In this document: positions 1 through 7,523 of the stretch, piece after piece
Numbering within the stretch: the stretch's first letter is position 1
Layout of the letters: each line of letters opens with the position of its first letter
Source: Streptomyces sp. DSM 15324
GTDB taxonomy: Bacteria; Actinomycetota; Actinomycetes; Streptomycetales; Streptomycetaceae
Length of the DNA stretch: 64,000 bases
Reading direction: 5' to 3'
Assembly (NCBI RefSeq): GCF_001514285.1
Contig: NZ_KQ949037.1
Span: 153,936 to 217,935, forward strand
Notes under the pieces: generated by a model
Databases searched by the model: none
What the model was told of the DNA's origin: nothing
The model's input: only the letters and a program-made list of their open reading frames with translations
Made by a program: the position numbers and the translations under genes

Positions 1-500
1 GCCGGGACGCCCGCCGGGACGCCCACGGCGCCCTCGTCCCGCTGCCCGGACAGGACCGGGGCCGCTGGGACCGGGCGCTGATCGCCGAGGGGCAGGACCT
101 CGTGCGCCGCTGTCTGCGCCGCGGCCGGCCGGGGCCGTACCAGATCCAGGCCGCCGTCCAGGCCGTCCACAGCGACGCGCCGACCGCCGAGGCCACCGAC
201 TGGCGCCAGATCCTGCGGCTCTACGACCAGCTGACGGCCGTGGCCCCGAGCCCGGTGGTGGCGCTGAACCGGGCGGTGGCGGTCGCCGAGGTCGACGGTC
301 CGGGGCCCGCCCTCGCCCTGGTGGACGCGCTCGGACTCGACGGCTACCACGTCTTCCACGCCGTCCGGGCCGACCTGCTGCGCCGTCTCGACCGCCCCGC
401 CGAGGCGGCCCGGGCCTACGCGTCCGCCCTCAGCCTGGCCGAGAACCCGGCCGAGCGGGCCTACCTGGAGAAGCGCCTGCACAGCCTGCACGGAGGGTAG
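1..500 (+). CDS. ECF-type sigma factor with DUF6596-like C-terminal region (3' part only)
   Basis: The reading frame is already open at the left edge, so the start and the sigma-70 region 2/4 domains lie outside the window. The visible 165 or so residues are the helical C-terminal extension typical of the SigJ/ECF42-like, DUF6596-containing sigma factors: a TPR-like segment with RCLRRGRPGPYQIQAAVQAVH, then LYDQL, PSPVVALNRAVAVAE and AYLEKRL. This family usually travels with a DGPF/YCII-domain protein and directs core RNA polymerase to a small set of stress promoters; here no partner is visible downstream. It ends in TAG at 498-500. The family call rests on the tail alone. Confidence 0.8.
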   Translation, partial: RDARRDAHGALVPLPGQDRGRWDRALIAEGQDLVRRCLRRGRPGPYQIQAAVQAVHSDAPTAEATDWRQILRLYDQLTAVAPSPVVALNRAVAVAEVDGPGPALALVDALGLDGYHVFHAVRADLLRRLDRPAEAARAYASALSLAENPAERAYLEKRLHSLHGG

Positions 501-785
501 TGGCTGCCCGGGGAAAGTGTTGGGGGTCCGCGCAGGGCTGGCATGTGCACCGAGCTGACCGCTCACCGTCCCAACCCCGGGGTCGCGGGGCCCGAGCAAA
601 AACCCAGCGAGGAGGAGCGGGAGCCGCCGGGCCGGCGTTCGGAGCGCAGGGCGTGGGCATGGTCGCGGTCACCCTGGTGGTGGTGAAGCGGGGCCCGCTG
701 GGGCGGCCTGGTCCGATGGCGGCGAGCGCGCTGGTCCTGGCGGGTGTGGGCGTGCGCGCAATCACGATCGCCGGACGGCGCGCCC

Positions 786-1397
786 TCAGGAAGGCCGTCG
801 GACGCGGCGCTGCCGGACAGGTCCGGCGTCCACCAGCGCGAGGGCGTTGTGGACACCCTGGTCGAGGACGTCGTCGGCGAGCTTGGGATCGGCCAGGGCG
901 CGGGCGAGTTGGAGCGTCCCGACCATCAGGGTGAAGACGCCGAGCGCCTGTGCGCGCGCCGAGGACGGGTCGTCGGGTGCCAGGCGTGCGGCCATGTCGT
1001 CGATGACAGTCAGCAGGCCGTCGGTGAACGCCTGTTTGGTCGCGTCCGTGCATCGCCCGATCTCGTCGAGGAGAGCGGCCGTGGGGCAGCCGTTCTCGGG
1101 GTCGTCACGGTGCTCGGCGGACAGGTAGGCGCGGACGAACTGTTCGATCCCGGCACGGCCGGGCGCGAGTGCTTCAAGGCTCGCGTTCTGCGCCCCCAGC
1201 TGGTCGGCGACGGCGTTCGCGACGAGGTCCTCCTTGGAGGCGAAGTGGGCGTAGAAGGCGCCGTTGGTCAGCCCCGCGTCCGACATCAGGGTGGAGACTC
1301 CGGAGCCGTCGATGCCGTCCTTCTTGAACCGGCGGCCGGCGGCCTCGATGATCCGCTGCCGCGTCGCCTGCTTGTGTTCTTTCGCGTAGCGCGCCAC
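786..1397 (-). CDS. TetR family transcriptional regulator
   Basis: This is a 203-residue protein with the N-terminal TetR helix-turn-helix: RQRIIEAAGRRFKKDG, then GVSTLMSDAGLTNGAFYAHFASKEDLV at about residues 13-52. The rest is the variable ligand-binding domain. It is transcribed away from an SDR oxidoreductase gene at 1499, with about 100 bp between them that holds a short inverted repeat (GTAAT-N3-ATTAC). The likely role is repression of itself and of the SDR gene until a small hydrophobic ligand binds. The ligand cannot be deduced. The protein resembles the AcrR/YxaF-type regulators that control neighbouring SDR enzymes. Confidence 0.88.
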   Translation of the reverse strand: MARYAKEHKQATRQRIIEAAGRRFKKDGIDGSGVSTLMSDAGLTNGAFYAHFASKEDLVANAVADQLGAQNASLEALAPGRAGIEQFVRAYLSAEHRDDPENGCPTAALLDEIGRCTDATKQAFTDGLLTVIDDMAARLAPDDPSSARAQALGVFTLMVGTLQLARALADPKLADDVLDQGVHNALALVDAGPVRQRRVRRPS

Positions 1398-1454
1398 GCG
1401 CTCCTCCTCGTCCGGCGGAGAGGCCGCTTGCCGCTCTCCGTCTCCCGCCCTAGA

Positions 1455-1467
1455 GTAATTGCATTAC
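1455..1467. promoter_or_regulatory. Putative TetR operator between divergent genes
   Basis: GTAAT-TGC-ATTAC is a perfect 5-bp-arm inverted repeat in an AT-rich island between the TetR gene and the SDR gene. An ATTA-N6-TAAT repeat overlaps its right arm and runs into the SDR leader at 1463-1476. Position and symmetry fit a TetR-family operator; the assignment is inferred. Confidence 0.45.
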
Positions 1468-1498
1468 GGTCATAATCCAATCAATGAGGAGTCCCATC

Positions 1499-2314
1499 AT
1501 GACCACGAACCGGCCGGTAGCACTCGTGACCGGAGCATCGTCAGGCATCGGCAAGGCGTCCGCCCTCGCGCTCGTCGATGCGGGATTCGAGGTCGTCGGC
1601 ACGAGCCGCCGAGCCTCCAGGGATGCCCGCCGCGAGGGCGTGACGTTCCTCGACCTCGACGTGGCCAGCGACACCTCGGTCGCCAGCCTGGTCGACCGCG
1701 TGATCGAGACGTTCGGGCGGATCGACGTCCTGGTCAACAACGCCGGCATCGGCTCCGCCGGCGCCGGGGAGGAACGCTCCCTTGCCCAGGACCAGCAGCT
1801 GTTCGACGTCAATGTCTTCGGCCTGATCCGCATGAGCAAGGCCGTCCTGCCGCACATGCGCGCCCAGGGTGGCGGCCGGATCATCAACGTCTCGTCCGTC
1901 CTCGGGTTCGTCCCCGCGCCCTACATGGCCGCCTACGCCGCGTCCAAGCACGCCGTCGAGGGCTACTCCGAGTCCATGGACCACGAGGTCCGCCAGCGCG
2001 GCGTCCGCGTCCTGCTCGTCGAGCCCGCCGTGACCAGGACCGCGTTCGAGGCCAACTCCCCGAAACCCGCCACGCCTCTGCCGGTCTACGAGCAGCAGAG
2101 GCAGGTCTTCGAGTGTGTGATGGCCGCGGCGACGAAGGACGGTGACGATCCCGCCACCGTCGCCAAGGCGATCGTCGCCGCGGCGACCGACCCGAAGCCG
2201 AAGCTGCGCTACCCCGCCGGACCGACCGCCGGACGCGTCAGCACCCTGCGCCGCCTCGTCCCCACTCGTGCCTTCGACCGGCAGATCCGCAAGCTGAACC
2301 AGCTGCCCGCCTGA
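1499..2314 (+). CDS. SDR family NAD(P)-dependent oxidoreductase
   Basis: This is a classical short-chain dehydrogenase of about 271 residues. The Rossmann cofactor motif TGASSGIG is near the N terminus, NNAG follows at about residue 81, the catalytic Ser lies in NVSSVLG and the catalytic pair in YAASK. The C terminus (RYPAGPTAGRVSTLRRLVP) is typical of the SDR group that reduces ketones or steroids. I chose ATG 1499 because GAGGAG at 1486-1491 is correctly spaced; an in-frame ATG at 1484 would lie on the ribosome binding site. The gene is divergent from, and probably controlled by, the TetR gene at 786-1397. The substrate is unknown. Confidence 0.9.
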   Translation: MTTNRPVALVTGASSGIGKASALALVDAGFEVVGTSRRASRDARREGVTFLDLDVASDTSVASLVDRVIETFGRIDVLVNNAGIGSAGAGEERSLAQDQQLFDVNVFGLIRMSKAVLPHMRAQGGGRIINVSSVLGFVPAPYMAAYAASKHAVEGYSESMDHEVRQRGVRVLLVEPAVTRTAFEANSPKPATPLPVYEQQRQVFECVMAAATKDGDDPATVAKAIVAAATDPKPKLRYPAGPTAGRVSTLRRLVPTRAFDRQIRKLNQLPA

Positions 2315-2340
2315 CCGGCACCCCCCTCCCCCGCCGCCAG

Positions 2341-2600
2341 CGGGCGTTGATTCCGTTTCTGCTATTGGCCGCGTCCGGGTTGGTCGGGGAGTCCCTGGCG
2401 GACGAGTCGTCCCTAGCGGGAGCGGGTGACGTTGATCGAGGGCTCGTCGGCAGGCAGCATTGAGGAGTTCGTGTAGGTCGCGGATGCGGAAGACCCGCCC
2501 GGGGTGCTCGGTGAAGGCGGTCACGATGCGCTGGCAGACCGTGGCGGCCTCCGCGAGGGCCGGTTGTCGTCGGGCGGGGTCAGGGGGGCGGGCCTCGGTC
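2341..2600 (-). pseudogene. Decayed HTH-like gene (one frameshift, two in-frame stops)
   Basis: Read on the minus strand, one frame gives a protein-like stretch (RIVTAFTEHPGRVFRIRDLH) that ends in ELL near 2440. A shift of frame there then gives LPADEPSINVTRSR, stop, GRLVRQGLPDQPGRGQ, stop, QKR. Joined, this reads as a continuous winged-helix-like sequence interrupted by one frameshift and two TAG codons. I believe intact proteins of this kind, with an HPGRVFR..DLHELL...NVTRSRL pattern, occur in streptomycetes, but I cannot name the family. The 5' end is not defined, so the coordinates are approximate. Confidence 0.5.
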
Positions 2601-2660
2601 TCGTTGCGTGCGGTGGGGTGATCACGGCGCCCTGGGGAAACCCCGCCGCCGCCCGGACGG

Positions 2661-2813
2661 CCTGGGTGTCGATGGTTCGTGGTGGTCAACCGCAACAGCG
2701 GCAAGGTGCTCGACGTCAGTGGGGGCGGTACGGCCGACGGCGCCGCACTGATCCAGTACCGCGACACCGGTGGCACCAGCCAACGGTGGAGCTTCCACCG
2801 CGTCACCGGCTGA
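2661..2813 (+). pseudogene. Ricin B-type lectin domain fragment
   Basis: From 2676 the frame reads FVVVNRNSGKVLDVSG, then GGTADGAALIQYRD, then GGTSQRWSFHRVTG and a TGA stop at 2811-2813. This is the last repeat of a ricin-type beta-trefoil (CBM13), with the usual NxxSGKxLDV, dGaxixqy and QxW signatures. There is no start codon, signal peptide or catalytic domain upstream in frame, so it is the 3' scrap of a lost secreted glycosidase or lectin. It lies beside another decayed gene, which marks this patch as a degradation or rearrangement scar. Confidence 0.6.
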
Positions 2814-3067
2814 CAGTGCTGGGTACAGAAGGCGCGGGCGACGGAGACGGCGGCAAAACACGACAGAAGCGGGCACCGAGAGGACAGCAACGGCACCGCG
2901 ATAGCCCGGAACGGCGCGGTCCGTAGTCCGAAGCGGCCAATTGCGCGCGACTTTCGCCTCCCGCATGCACGAAACGCCCGTCCCGAACGCCGTGGTGGCA
3001 GAAGGTGTAACCGTCGCCTTCCGGGGCCACTGAGCCCCGCACACCCAGCGGAAGGACCGAACGGTCC
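2814..3067. other. Intergenic, no gene seen
   Basis: This is non-coding as far as I can see. It follows the lectin fragment and leads into a small gene at 3068. A purine-rich GGAAGGA at 3051-3057 is the likely ribosome binding site of that gene. I found no convincing promoter or hairpin. Confidence 0.4.
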
Positions 3068-3232
3068 GTGAACGACCAGTTCGCACAGCTCGCCCGGGAC
3101 GTGGCGCTGTCCCTGCTCGCCCTCCGGGTCTTCGGACCCGGAGCCGTCACGCTCGCGCGCCGGTTCGTCGCCGCCCTCGTGCGGGTGGGCGTCCGGGAGA
3201 TGGACCACCGGCTCCCGGGAGGCGATCGGTGA
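3068..3232 (+). CDS. Small hypothetical protein (54 aa) coupled to a sigma factor gene
   Basis: A GTG-initiated frame encodes 54 residues (MNDQFAQLARDVALSLLALR, then VFGPGAVTLARRFVAALVRV and so on). It is rich in Leu, Val, Ala and Arg and is predicted to form one or two amphipathic helices. GGAAGGA lies 10 nt upstream. Its TGA overlaps the GTG of the following sigma factor (GTGA at 3229-3232), which suggests translational coupling. I do not recognise a family. A regulatory partner of the sigma factor is possible from position only. As a short GC-rich frame it could be spurious, but the overlap argues for it. Confidence 0.5.
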   Translation: MNDQFAQLARDVALSLLALRVFGPGAVTLARRFVAALVRVGVREMDHRLPGGDR

Positions 3233-3795
3233 CCCAGGAAGAGCTGCGCCCCGCCGGGAACCCCCGGGCGCCGGAGAAACTGCCGCTGGACTTCAGCGCC
3301 TTCCACCAGCTGCACCGGCCGCGCTACATCCGTGAGGCCGAGCGCTGTCTGCGCTGCCGCGCGGACGCCGAGGAGGCCGTCGACGAGGCGTTCGTCCAAC
3401 TCGCCCGCGAGTGGCCGCAGATACTGCGCGCCGAGAACCCCGCCGCGTACGCCTGGCGGGTCATGAAGAACCGCGTCGTCGACCACGCCCGGGCCCGGGG
3501 CCGGCGCGCCACGCTCATGGACACCGCTGTCTTCGAGACGGTGACCCTCCAGGGCGCCGAGGACGCCTTCGAGGTCATCGAGCAGAACCTGCGGCTGTTC
3601 CACGCGATCTCCGCCCTCCCCGAGCGCCAGCAGGACGTCATCCGGCTGCGCTACTGCGAGGGCTACGAGACCGCCGAGGTGGCGCACGAACTCGGCATCA
3701 CCGAGGCAGGGGTGCGCTCCATAGAGCGGTACGCCCGGCACCGACTGCGGGAGATCTACACATCGTGCGCCGAGGAGGAGGCGGAGCGTTCATGA
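3229..3795 (+). CDS. Sigma-70 family RNA polymerase sigma factor (ECF-like)
   Basis: This is a 188-residue sigma factor. Region 2 covers about residues 25-95 (HQLHRPRYIREAERCLR, DAEEAVDEAFVQLAREW, AYAWRVMKNRVVDHARA). Region 4 covers about 120-180 (ISALPERQQDVIRLRYCEGY, then ETAEVAHELGITEAGVRSIE, an HTH that reads the -35 element). No region 1 or 3 is seen, as expected for a group 4 factor. It overlaps the small gene before it by GTGA and the gene after it by ATGA, so the three are probably one transcript. No recognisable anti-sigma factor with a zinc motif or membrane span is present; the downstream protein may fill that role. Confidence 0.88.
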   Translation: MTQEELRPAGNPRAPEKLPLDFSAFHQLHRPRYIREAERCLRCRADAEEAVDEAFVQLAREWPQILRAENPAAYAWRVMKNRVVDHARARGRRATLMDTAVFETVTLQGAEDAFEVIEQNLRLFHAISALPERQQDVIRLRYCEGYETAEVAHELGITEAGVRSIERYARHRLREIYTSCAEEEAERS

Positions 3796-4658
3796 CCTAC
3801 GACACCGTGAGCGACATCGACACGCTGCTGGCCGGGGCGCGCCTGGTGCCCACGGCCCCCTACTGCCGCTGCGACATCGAGGCCGCCGAGGCCCGGATCG
3901 CCGCCCGGGTCGCGGTCCCGGCCGCCGACGGCACCGGGGCGCGCGCCCGCCCCCAGCAGGCCGCCGCCCGCCGCTCCCCGAGGGTCCATCCCTCGGCCCG
4001 GGACCTGCGGGCCCTGTGTGAGGCGCTGCTGAGCCGTCCCGGCGCCCTCAGCGGCCTCGGCGCCTTCCACGGCAGCGCGCTGCCCGAACCCCGCGGCGCG
4101 CGTGTCCTGGGCGCCCTCCTCCATCTCGCCGGCTGCGAGGACAGCGGCCGCTTCTGGTGGCAGTACGGCGCCGGCGCCGGCGACACGATCTCCTCGTACT
4201 GCCTCTACCTCCACCACCGCGCGCACGGTGAGGACGAGGAGGCGGACTGGTGGCTCAGCCACACGGAGATCACCCCCGCCACCCTGAGCCGGGAGGCCAC
4301 CGAGGTGGAGATCGCCACGGCCCTGCACGTGCTCCGAGGGCTGCGCCGCGGCCGCCGGGGACTGACCAAGGCGCTGCGCGCCCTGGTGGAGTACGTCCCG
4401 GCCGTCGTCGGCTTCGTCGACGAGGACCTGGAGCTGCCCCTCCCGGACGGTGATCTCGCCGACATCGTGGAGGAGGCCGTCGCCCACGGCGGTACCCCGC
4501 CCGCCGGGGAGCGCCGGTGCGCCCGCTCCCGCCCGCTCCCCGAACGCCGTGGGCCGGCCGTGCACACCGTCTCCTCGGCCACCCCCAGGACCGCCCGGCA
4601 CTGGAGCCGCGACGTCCAGGAGGCACTGCGCAAGTGCGAGGAGACCGTGGCTTGTTGA
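3792..4658 (+). CDS. Conserved hypothetical protein, sigma factor partner
   Basis: This 288-residue soluble protein starts at the ATG overlapping the sigma factor stop (ATGA, 3792-3795). The N terminus (MTYDTVSDIDTLLAGARLVP, then PYCRCDIEAAEARIAARV) is followed by an Ala/Arg/Pro linker. A helical core holds LLHLAGCEDSGRFWWQYGAG, then ISSYCLYLHHRAHGE, whose pattern of Trp, Tyr and Leu recalls helical-repeat proteins found next to streptomycete ECF genes. There is no transmembrane segment or zinc-binding HxxxCxxC. Its role is unknown; control of the upstream sigma factor is inferred from gene coupling only. The C terminus is basic and low in hydrophobics. Confidence 0.7.
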   Translation: MTYDTVSDIDTLLAGARLVPTAPYCRCDIEAAEARIAARVAVPAADGTGARARPQQAAARRSPRVHPSARDLRALCEALLSRPGALSGLGAFHGSALPEPRGARVLGALLHLAGCEDSGRFWWQYGAGAGDTISSYCLYLHHRAHGEDEEADWWLSHTEITPATLSREATEVEIATALHVLRGLRRGRRGLTKALRALVEYVPAVVGFVDEDLELPLPDGDLADIVEEAVAHGGTPPAGERRCARSRPLPERRGPAVHTVSSATPRTARHWSRDVQEALRKCEETVAC

Positions 4659-4946
4659 TGGTTCGTCAGGAAGAGGGAGGCGGCGTCCGTGGCGCGTGCG
4701 GGAGTGTGCCGGCGATCAGCGCGGCGATCGTCGCGGACGGTCGCGGGCGCCTGGGCCGCTCGGTGCCCTGACCGTCGGCCCCGCCTGGCTTCGGAGCGAC
4801 GGGGTCAAGCATCGGAGCGCCGCCTTCCCTCCAGGCGGTCACTGCCGGCCGTCGGCCGTGCCGGGCTTCGGCTCGACGCGGCCGAGCGCTGGAGCGCCGT
4901 CTCCCCCCGGCATCCCGGGCGGGACCCGCGAGCGACTGGCGTCCAC
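4659..4946. other. Intergenic, imperfect direct repeat
   Basis: No gene is seen. Two related stretches, around 4790-4835 and 4860-4910, share a pattern GGCTTCGG...GACG...GGAGCGCCG.CT.CC, an imperfect direct repeat of about 45 bp. I see no function for it. The rest is GC-rich without coding signature. Confidence 0.35.
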
Positions 4947-4966
4947 GAGGTTTTACGTATAACCTC
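4947..4966. promoter_or_regulatory. 20-bp palindromic operator-like site before the VOC gene
   Basis: GAGGTT-TTACGTAT-AACCTC is a palindrome with 9 of 10 base pairs matching and a TACGTA core. It ends about 40 nt before the VOC start. TATAAC inside it could serve as a -10 element, so a bound repressor would block the promoter. No regulator gene is adjacent, so the binding protein is unknown. Confidence 0.5.
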
Positions 4967-5006
4967 TCCCGTCAATCGCCTCTGCCGCGCCTCCCGAAAG
5001 GCCCCG

Positions 5007-5399
5007 ATGTCCCGCATCGCCCTGGTCACCCTCGTCGTCGACGACTACGACGAGGCGATCCGCTTCTACACCGACGCGCTCGGCTTCCGGCTCGTCGAGG
5101 ACGAGCCCCGGTCCGACGGTGCCCGCTGGGTCGTCGTCCGGCCGGGTGAGGGCCAGGACGGCACCGGGCTGCTGCTCGCCCGGGCCAAGGGCGACGCCCA
5201 GCGCGACCGGATCGGCGACCAGACCGGCGGTCGCGTCGGCTTCTTCCTGCACACCGACGACTTCGCCCGCGACCACGCCCGGATGCGGGCGGCCGGCGTC
5301 ACCTTCCTGGAGGAGCCCCGCCACGAGCCGTACGGCTCCGTCGTCGTCTTCCAGGACCTGTACGGCAACCGCTGGGACCTGCTCCAGCCCGCCGGCTGA
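5007..5399 (+). CDS. VOC family protein (glyoxalase/bleomycin-resistance fold)
   Basis: This single-domain vicinal oxygen chelate protein has 130 residues. The N-terminal beta-alpha-beta unit reads VTLVVDDYDEAIRFYTDALG, the second half VGFFLHTDDFARDHARMRAAG, and it ends GSVVVFQDLYGNRWDLLQ. Such proteins act as glyoxalase-like or extradiol-type enzymes or bind drugs. The usual metal ligands (His/Glu at strand starts) are only partly present, so catalysis is uncertain. A strong palindrome lies upstream. The adenosine deaminase gene follows after 46 bp on the same strand and may be co-transcribed. Confidence 0.85.
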   Translation: MSRIALVTLVVDDYDEAIRFYTDALGFRLVEDEPRSDGARWVVVRPGEGQDGTGLLLARAKGDAQRDRIGDQTGGRVGFFLHTDDFARDHARMRAAGVTFLEEPRHEPYGSVVVFQDLYGNRWDLLQPAG

Positions 5400-5445
5400 T
5401 CCGCTTCCCGTCCCCCGAACCGCCCCGCCCGAGGAAAGACCCGCC

Positions 5446-6516
5446 ATGACTGCTACGCGCGTAGAAGCCGATGTGATCCGCCGCCTCCCCAAGGCCGTCC
5501 TGCACGACCACCTCGACGGCGGTCTGCGCCCCGCCACGGTCGTCGAGCTCGCGGCCGCGATCGGCCACACCCTGCCCACCACCGACGCCGACGAACTGGC
5601 CGCCTGGTACTTCGAGGCCGCCAACTCCGGCGACCTGGTCCGCTACATAGCCACCTTCGAGCACACCCTCGCCGTGATGCAGTCCCGCGAGGGCCTGCTG
5701 CGCGTCGCCGAGGAGTACGTCCTCGACCTCGCCGCCGACGGCGTCGTCTACGCCGAGGTGCGCTACGCGCCCGAACTGAACGTCAAGGGCGGGCTGACCC
5801 TGAACGAGGTCGTCGAGACCGTGCAGGAGGGGCTCGCGGCCGGCATGGCGAAGGCCGCCGCGGCCGGGACCCCGGTCCGCGTCGGCACCCTGCTCTGCGG
5901 CATGCGGATGTTCGACCACGTCCGCGAGGCCGCGGACCTGGCCGTCGCCTACCGTGACGCCGGCGTCGTCGGCTTCGACATCGCCGGTGCCGAGGACGGC
6001 TTCCCGGCCGCCGACCACCTCGACGCCTTCGAGCACCTCCGCCGCGAGAGCGTGCCCTTCACCATCCACGCCGGTGAGGCCCACGGCCTGCCCAGCATCC
6101 ACCAGGCGCTCCAGGTGTGCGGCGCGCAGCGCCTCGGGCACGGCGTGCGCATCACCGAGGACATCGTCGACGGCAAGCTCGGCCGGCTGGCCGGATGGGT
6201 CCGTGACCGGCGCATCGCGCTGGAGATGTGCCCCACCTCCAATCTCCAGACCGGCGCCGCCACCTCCATCGCCGAGCACCCGATCACCGCGCTGAAGGAC
6301 CTCGGCTTCCGGGTCACCGTCAACACCGACAACCGTCTGGTGTCCGGCACCACCATGACCCGCGAGATGACGCTGCTCGTCGAGCAGGCCGGCTGGGGCG
6401 TCGAGGACCTGCGCACGGTCACGGTGAACGCCCTGAAGAGCGCGTTCATCCCGTTCGACGAGCGCAACGCCCTCATCGAGGACGTCGTGCTGCCGGGCTA
6501 CGCCGCCGCGCTCTGA
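5446..6516 (+). CDS. add: Adenosine deaminase
   Basis: This 356-residue enzyme hydrolyses adenosine or deoxyadenosine to inosine and ammonia in purine salvage. Zinc and active-site motifs are all visible: HDHLDGG near residue 16, the region around LLCGMRMFDH, IHAGEAHG with its zinc-ligand His and catalytic Glu, LGHGVRI with the catalytic His, and NTDNR near the C terminus. NTDNR replaces the STDD of animal enzymes; I recall this as usual for actinobacterial members. GAGGAAAG at 5431-5438 is a good ribosome binding site. It follows the VOC gene and overlaps the convergent DinB gene by 19 bp. It acts in the cytoplasm. Confidence 0.93.
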   Translation: MTATRVEADVIRRLPKAVLHDHLDGGLRPATVVELAAAIGHTLPTTDADELAAWYFEAANSGDLVRYIATFEHTLAVMQSREGLLRVAEEYVLDLAADGVVYAEVRYAPELNVKGGLTLNEVVETVQEGLAAGMAKAAAAGTPVRVGTLLCGMRMFDHVREAADLAVAYRDAGVVGFDIAGAEDGFPAADHLDAFEHLRRESVPFTIHAGEAHGLPSIHQALQVCGAQRLGHGVRITEDIVDGKLGRLAGWVRDRRIALEMCPTSNLQTGAATSIAEHPITALKDLGFRVTVNTDNRLVSGTTMTREMTLLVEQAGWGVEDLRTVTVNALKSAFIPFDERNALIEDVVLPGYAAAL

Positions 6517-7019
6517 AGCAGCCCGCGCGCATAGGCTGCCTGTCCGACGTGCTGAAGGTCGTCGGACAGGACGCTGACCAGCCGTACGCCCAGCGTGACC
6601 GGCGGATCCCAGCGCACGTCCACGACCCGCTCGAGGTCCGCCGCCGTCAGCGCGCGCAGCGCCCTGTGGGTCTGCTCGTGCACGGCGTCGTGGTAGCCGG
6701 TCAGCAGCGCGGCGTCGGCGACCCGCACCTTCGCCACCTCCGCCGGACCGTGCCCGTACCCGGTGTCATGGCGCGGCAGGTCCAGCCCGAACCGTTTCTC
6801 CCAGTTGTCGGCATGGGCCCACCACACCTGCTCCAGGTCGAAGGCGTCGGCCAGGTGGTCGTCCTGGACCCGGGTGAGATGCCAGACGAGCCAGGCGACC
6901 GAGTTGGCCGCGGGGGTGGGCCGGGCGTTGAGCGTGTCGGGGTCCAGGCCCTCGACGGCGGCGTGGACCTCTTCCCGGATGCGGTTGTACCCGTCGATGA
7001 GGATGTCCTTCGCATGCAT
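6498..7019 (-). CDS. DinB/DUF664 family protein (mycothiol-dependent fold)
   Basis: This 173-residue four-helix protein of the DinB superfamily begins MHAKDILIDGYNRIREEVHA. Metal-ligand histidines are likely in AWLVWHLTRVQDDHLAD (residue ~50) and in SDDLQHVGQAAYARG near the C terminus, the H...H pattern of DinB/mycothiol S-transferases. In actinobacteria this group uses mycothiol to conjugate or isomerise electrophiles; the specific substrate cannot be told. I chose the start at 7019 because upstream sequence in frame loses protein character. It converges with adenosine deaminase and overlaps its 3' end. Confidence 0.82.
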   Translation of the reverse strand: MHAKDILIDGYNRIREEVHAAVEGLDPDTLNARPTPAANSVAWLVWHLTRVQDDHLADAFDLEQVWWAHADNWEKRFGLDLPRHDTGYGHGPAEVAKVRVADAALLTGYHDAVHEQTHRALRALTAADLERVVDVRWDPPVTLGVRLVSVLSDDLQHVGQAAYARGLLQSAAA

Positions 7020-7227
7020 GACTCCACCATCGCGCAGCCCGCGCCCGCCCGCCGCTTCTTTGGCCGCCCCGGGAGAGGCCCCCGGCCGGTGGCCGCCGTT
7101 CGGATCACCCCGGGCGGCCCTTGAGGTGATTGCCGCACGCCGCGCGGGCCGGGCCCGCGCGGCCGGGGTACGGCACCCAGGACGTCCGGCAGCAGCCGGA
7201 CCCCGACCCCAGGTGAGGAGCCCGGCG

Positions 7228-7512
7228 ATGTACGCAGCGGTACGACGGTACGAAGGGGTGACCGATTCGGCGGAGGCGGGACGGCTCGTGCACGAGGGGT
7301 TCGTCCCGCTCATGCGCGAGGTCTCCGGCTTCGTGGCGTATTACTGGCTCGACGCCGGGGACGGGGTGATGGTCTCGACCAGCGTCTTCCAGGACCGGGC
7401 GGGCGCCGAGGAGTCGATCGCGCGGGCCGCGGAGTTCGTCCGGGAGCACCTCGCGGCCCTCCTGCCCAACCCTCCGCAGGTCATGGCCGGCGAAGTGGTC
7501 GCCTTCGCCTGA
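7228..7512 (+). CDS. ABM-like small protein (dimeric alpha-beta barrel)
   Basis: This 94-residue protein begins MYAAVRRYEGVTDSAEAGRL. It then has VHEGFVPLMREVSGFVAYYW, GDGVMVSTSVFQDRAGAEES and a Leu/Ala-rich end. The order of strands and helices matches the antibiotic biosynthesis monooxygenase-like or EthD-like ferredoxin fold. GGTGAGGAG lies just upstream of ATG 7228. Family members are often of unknown activity, so an enzyme name is not justified. It converges on the LysR gene with a 5-bp gap spanned by a small hairpin. Confidence 0.75.
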   Translation: MYAAVRRYEGVTDSAEAGRLVHEGFVPLMREVSGFVAYYWLDAGDGVMVSTSVFQDRAGAEESIARAAEFVREHLAALLPNPPQVMAGEVVAFA

Positions 7513-7523
7513 CGGGATCAGGC
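7507..7523. terminator. Small hairpin over two convergent stop codons
   Basis: GCCTGA-CGGGA-TCAGGC is a perfect 6-bp-arm inverted repeat that contains the stop codons of both convergent genes. It is short for a terminator and lacks a T tract, so a role in ending both transcripts is only possible. Confidence 0.3.

Noticed and set aside
501..785. Open frames on both strands between the sigma factor end and the TetR gene
   Set aside because: They have no ribosome binding site or recognisable motif and the composition of GC-rich chance frames. A short hydrophobic run on the plus strand near 655-760 might be a gene remnant, but I cannot support it.
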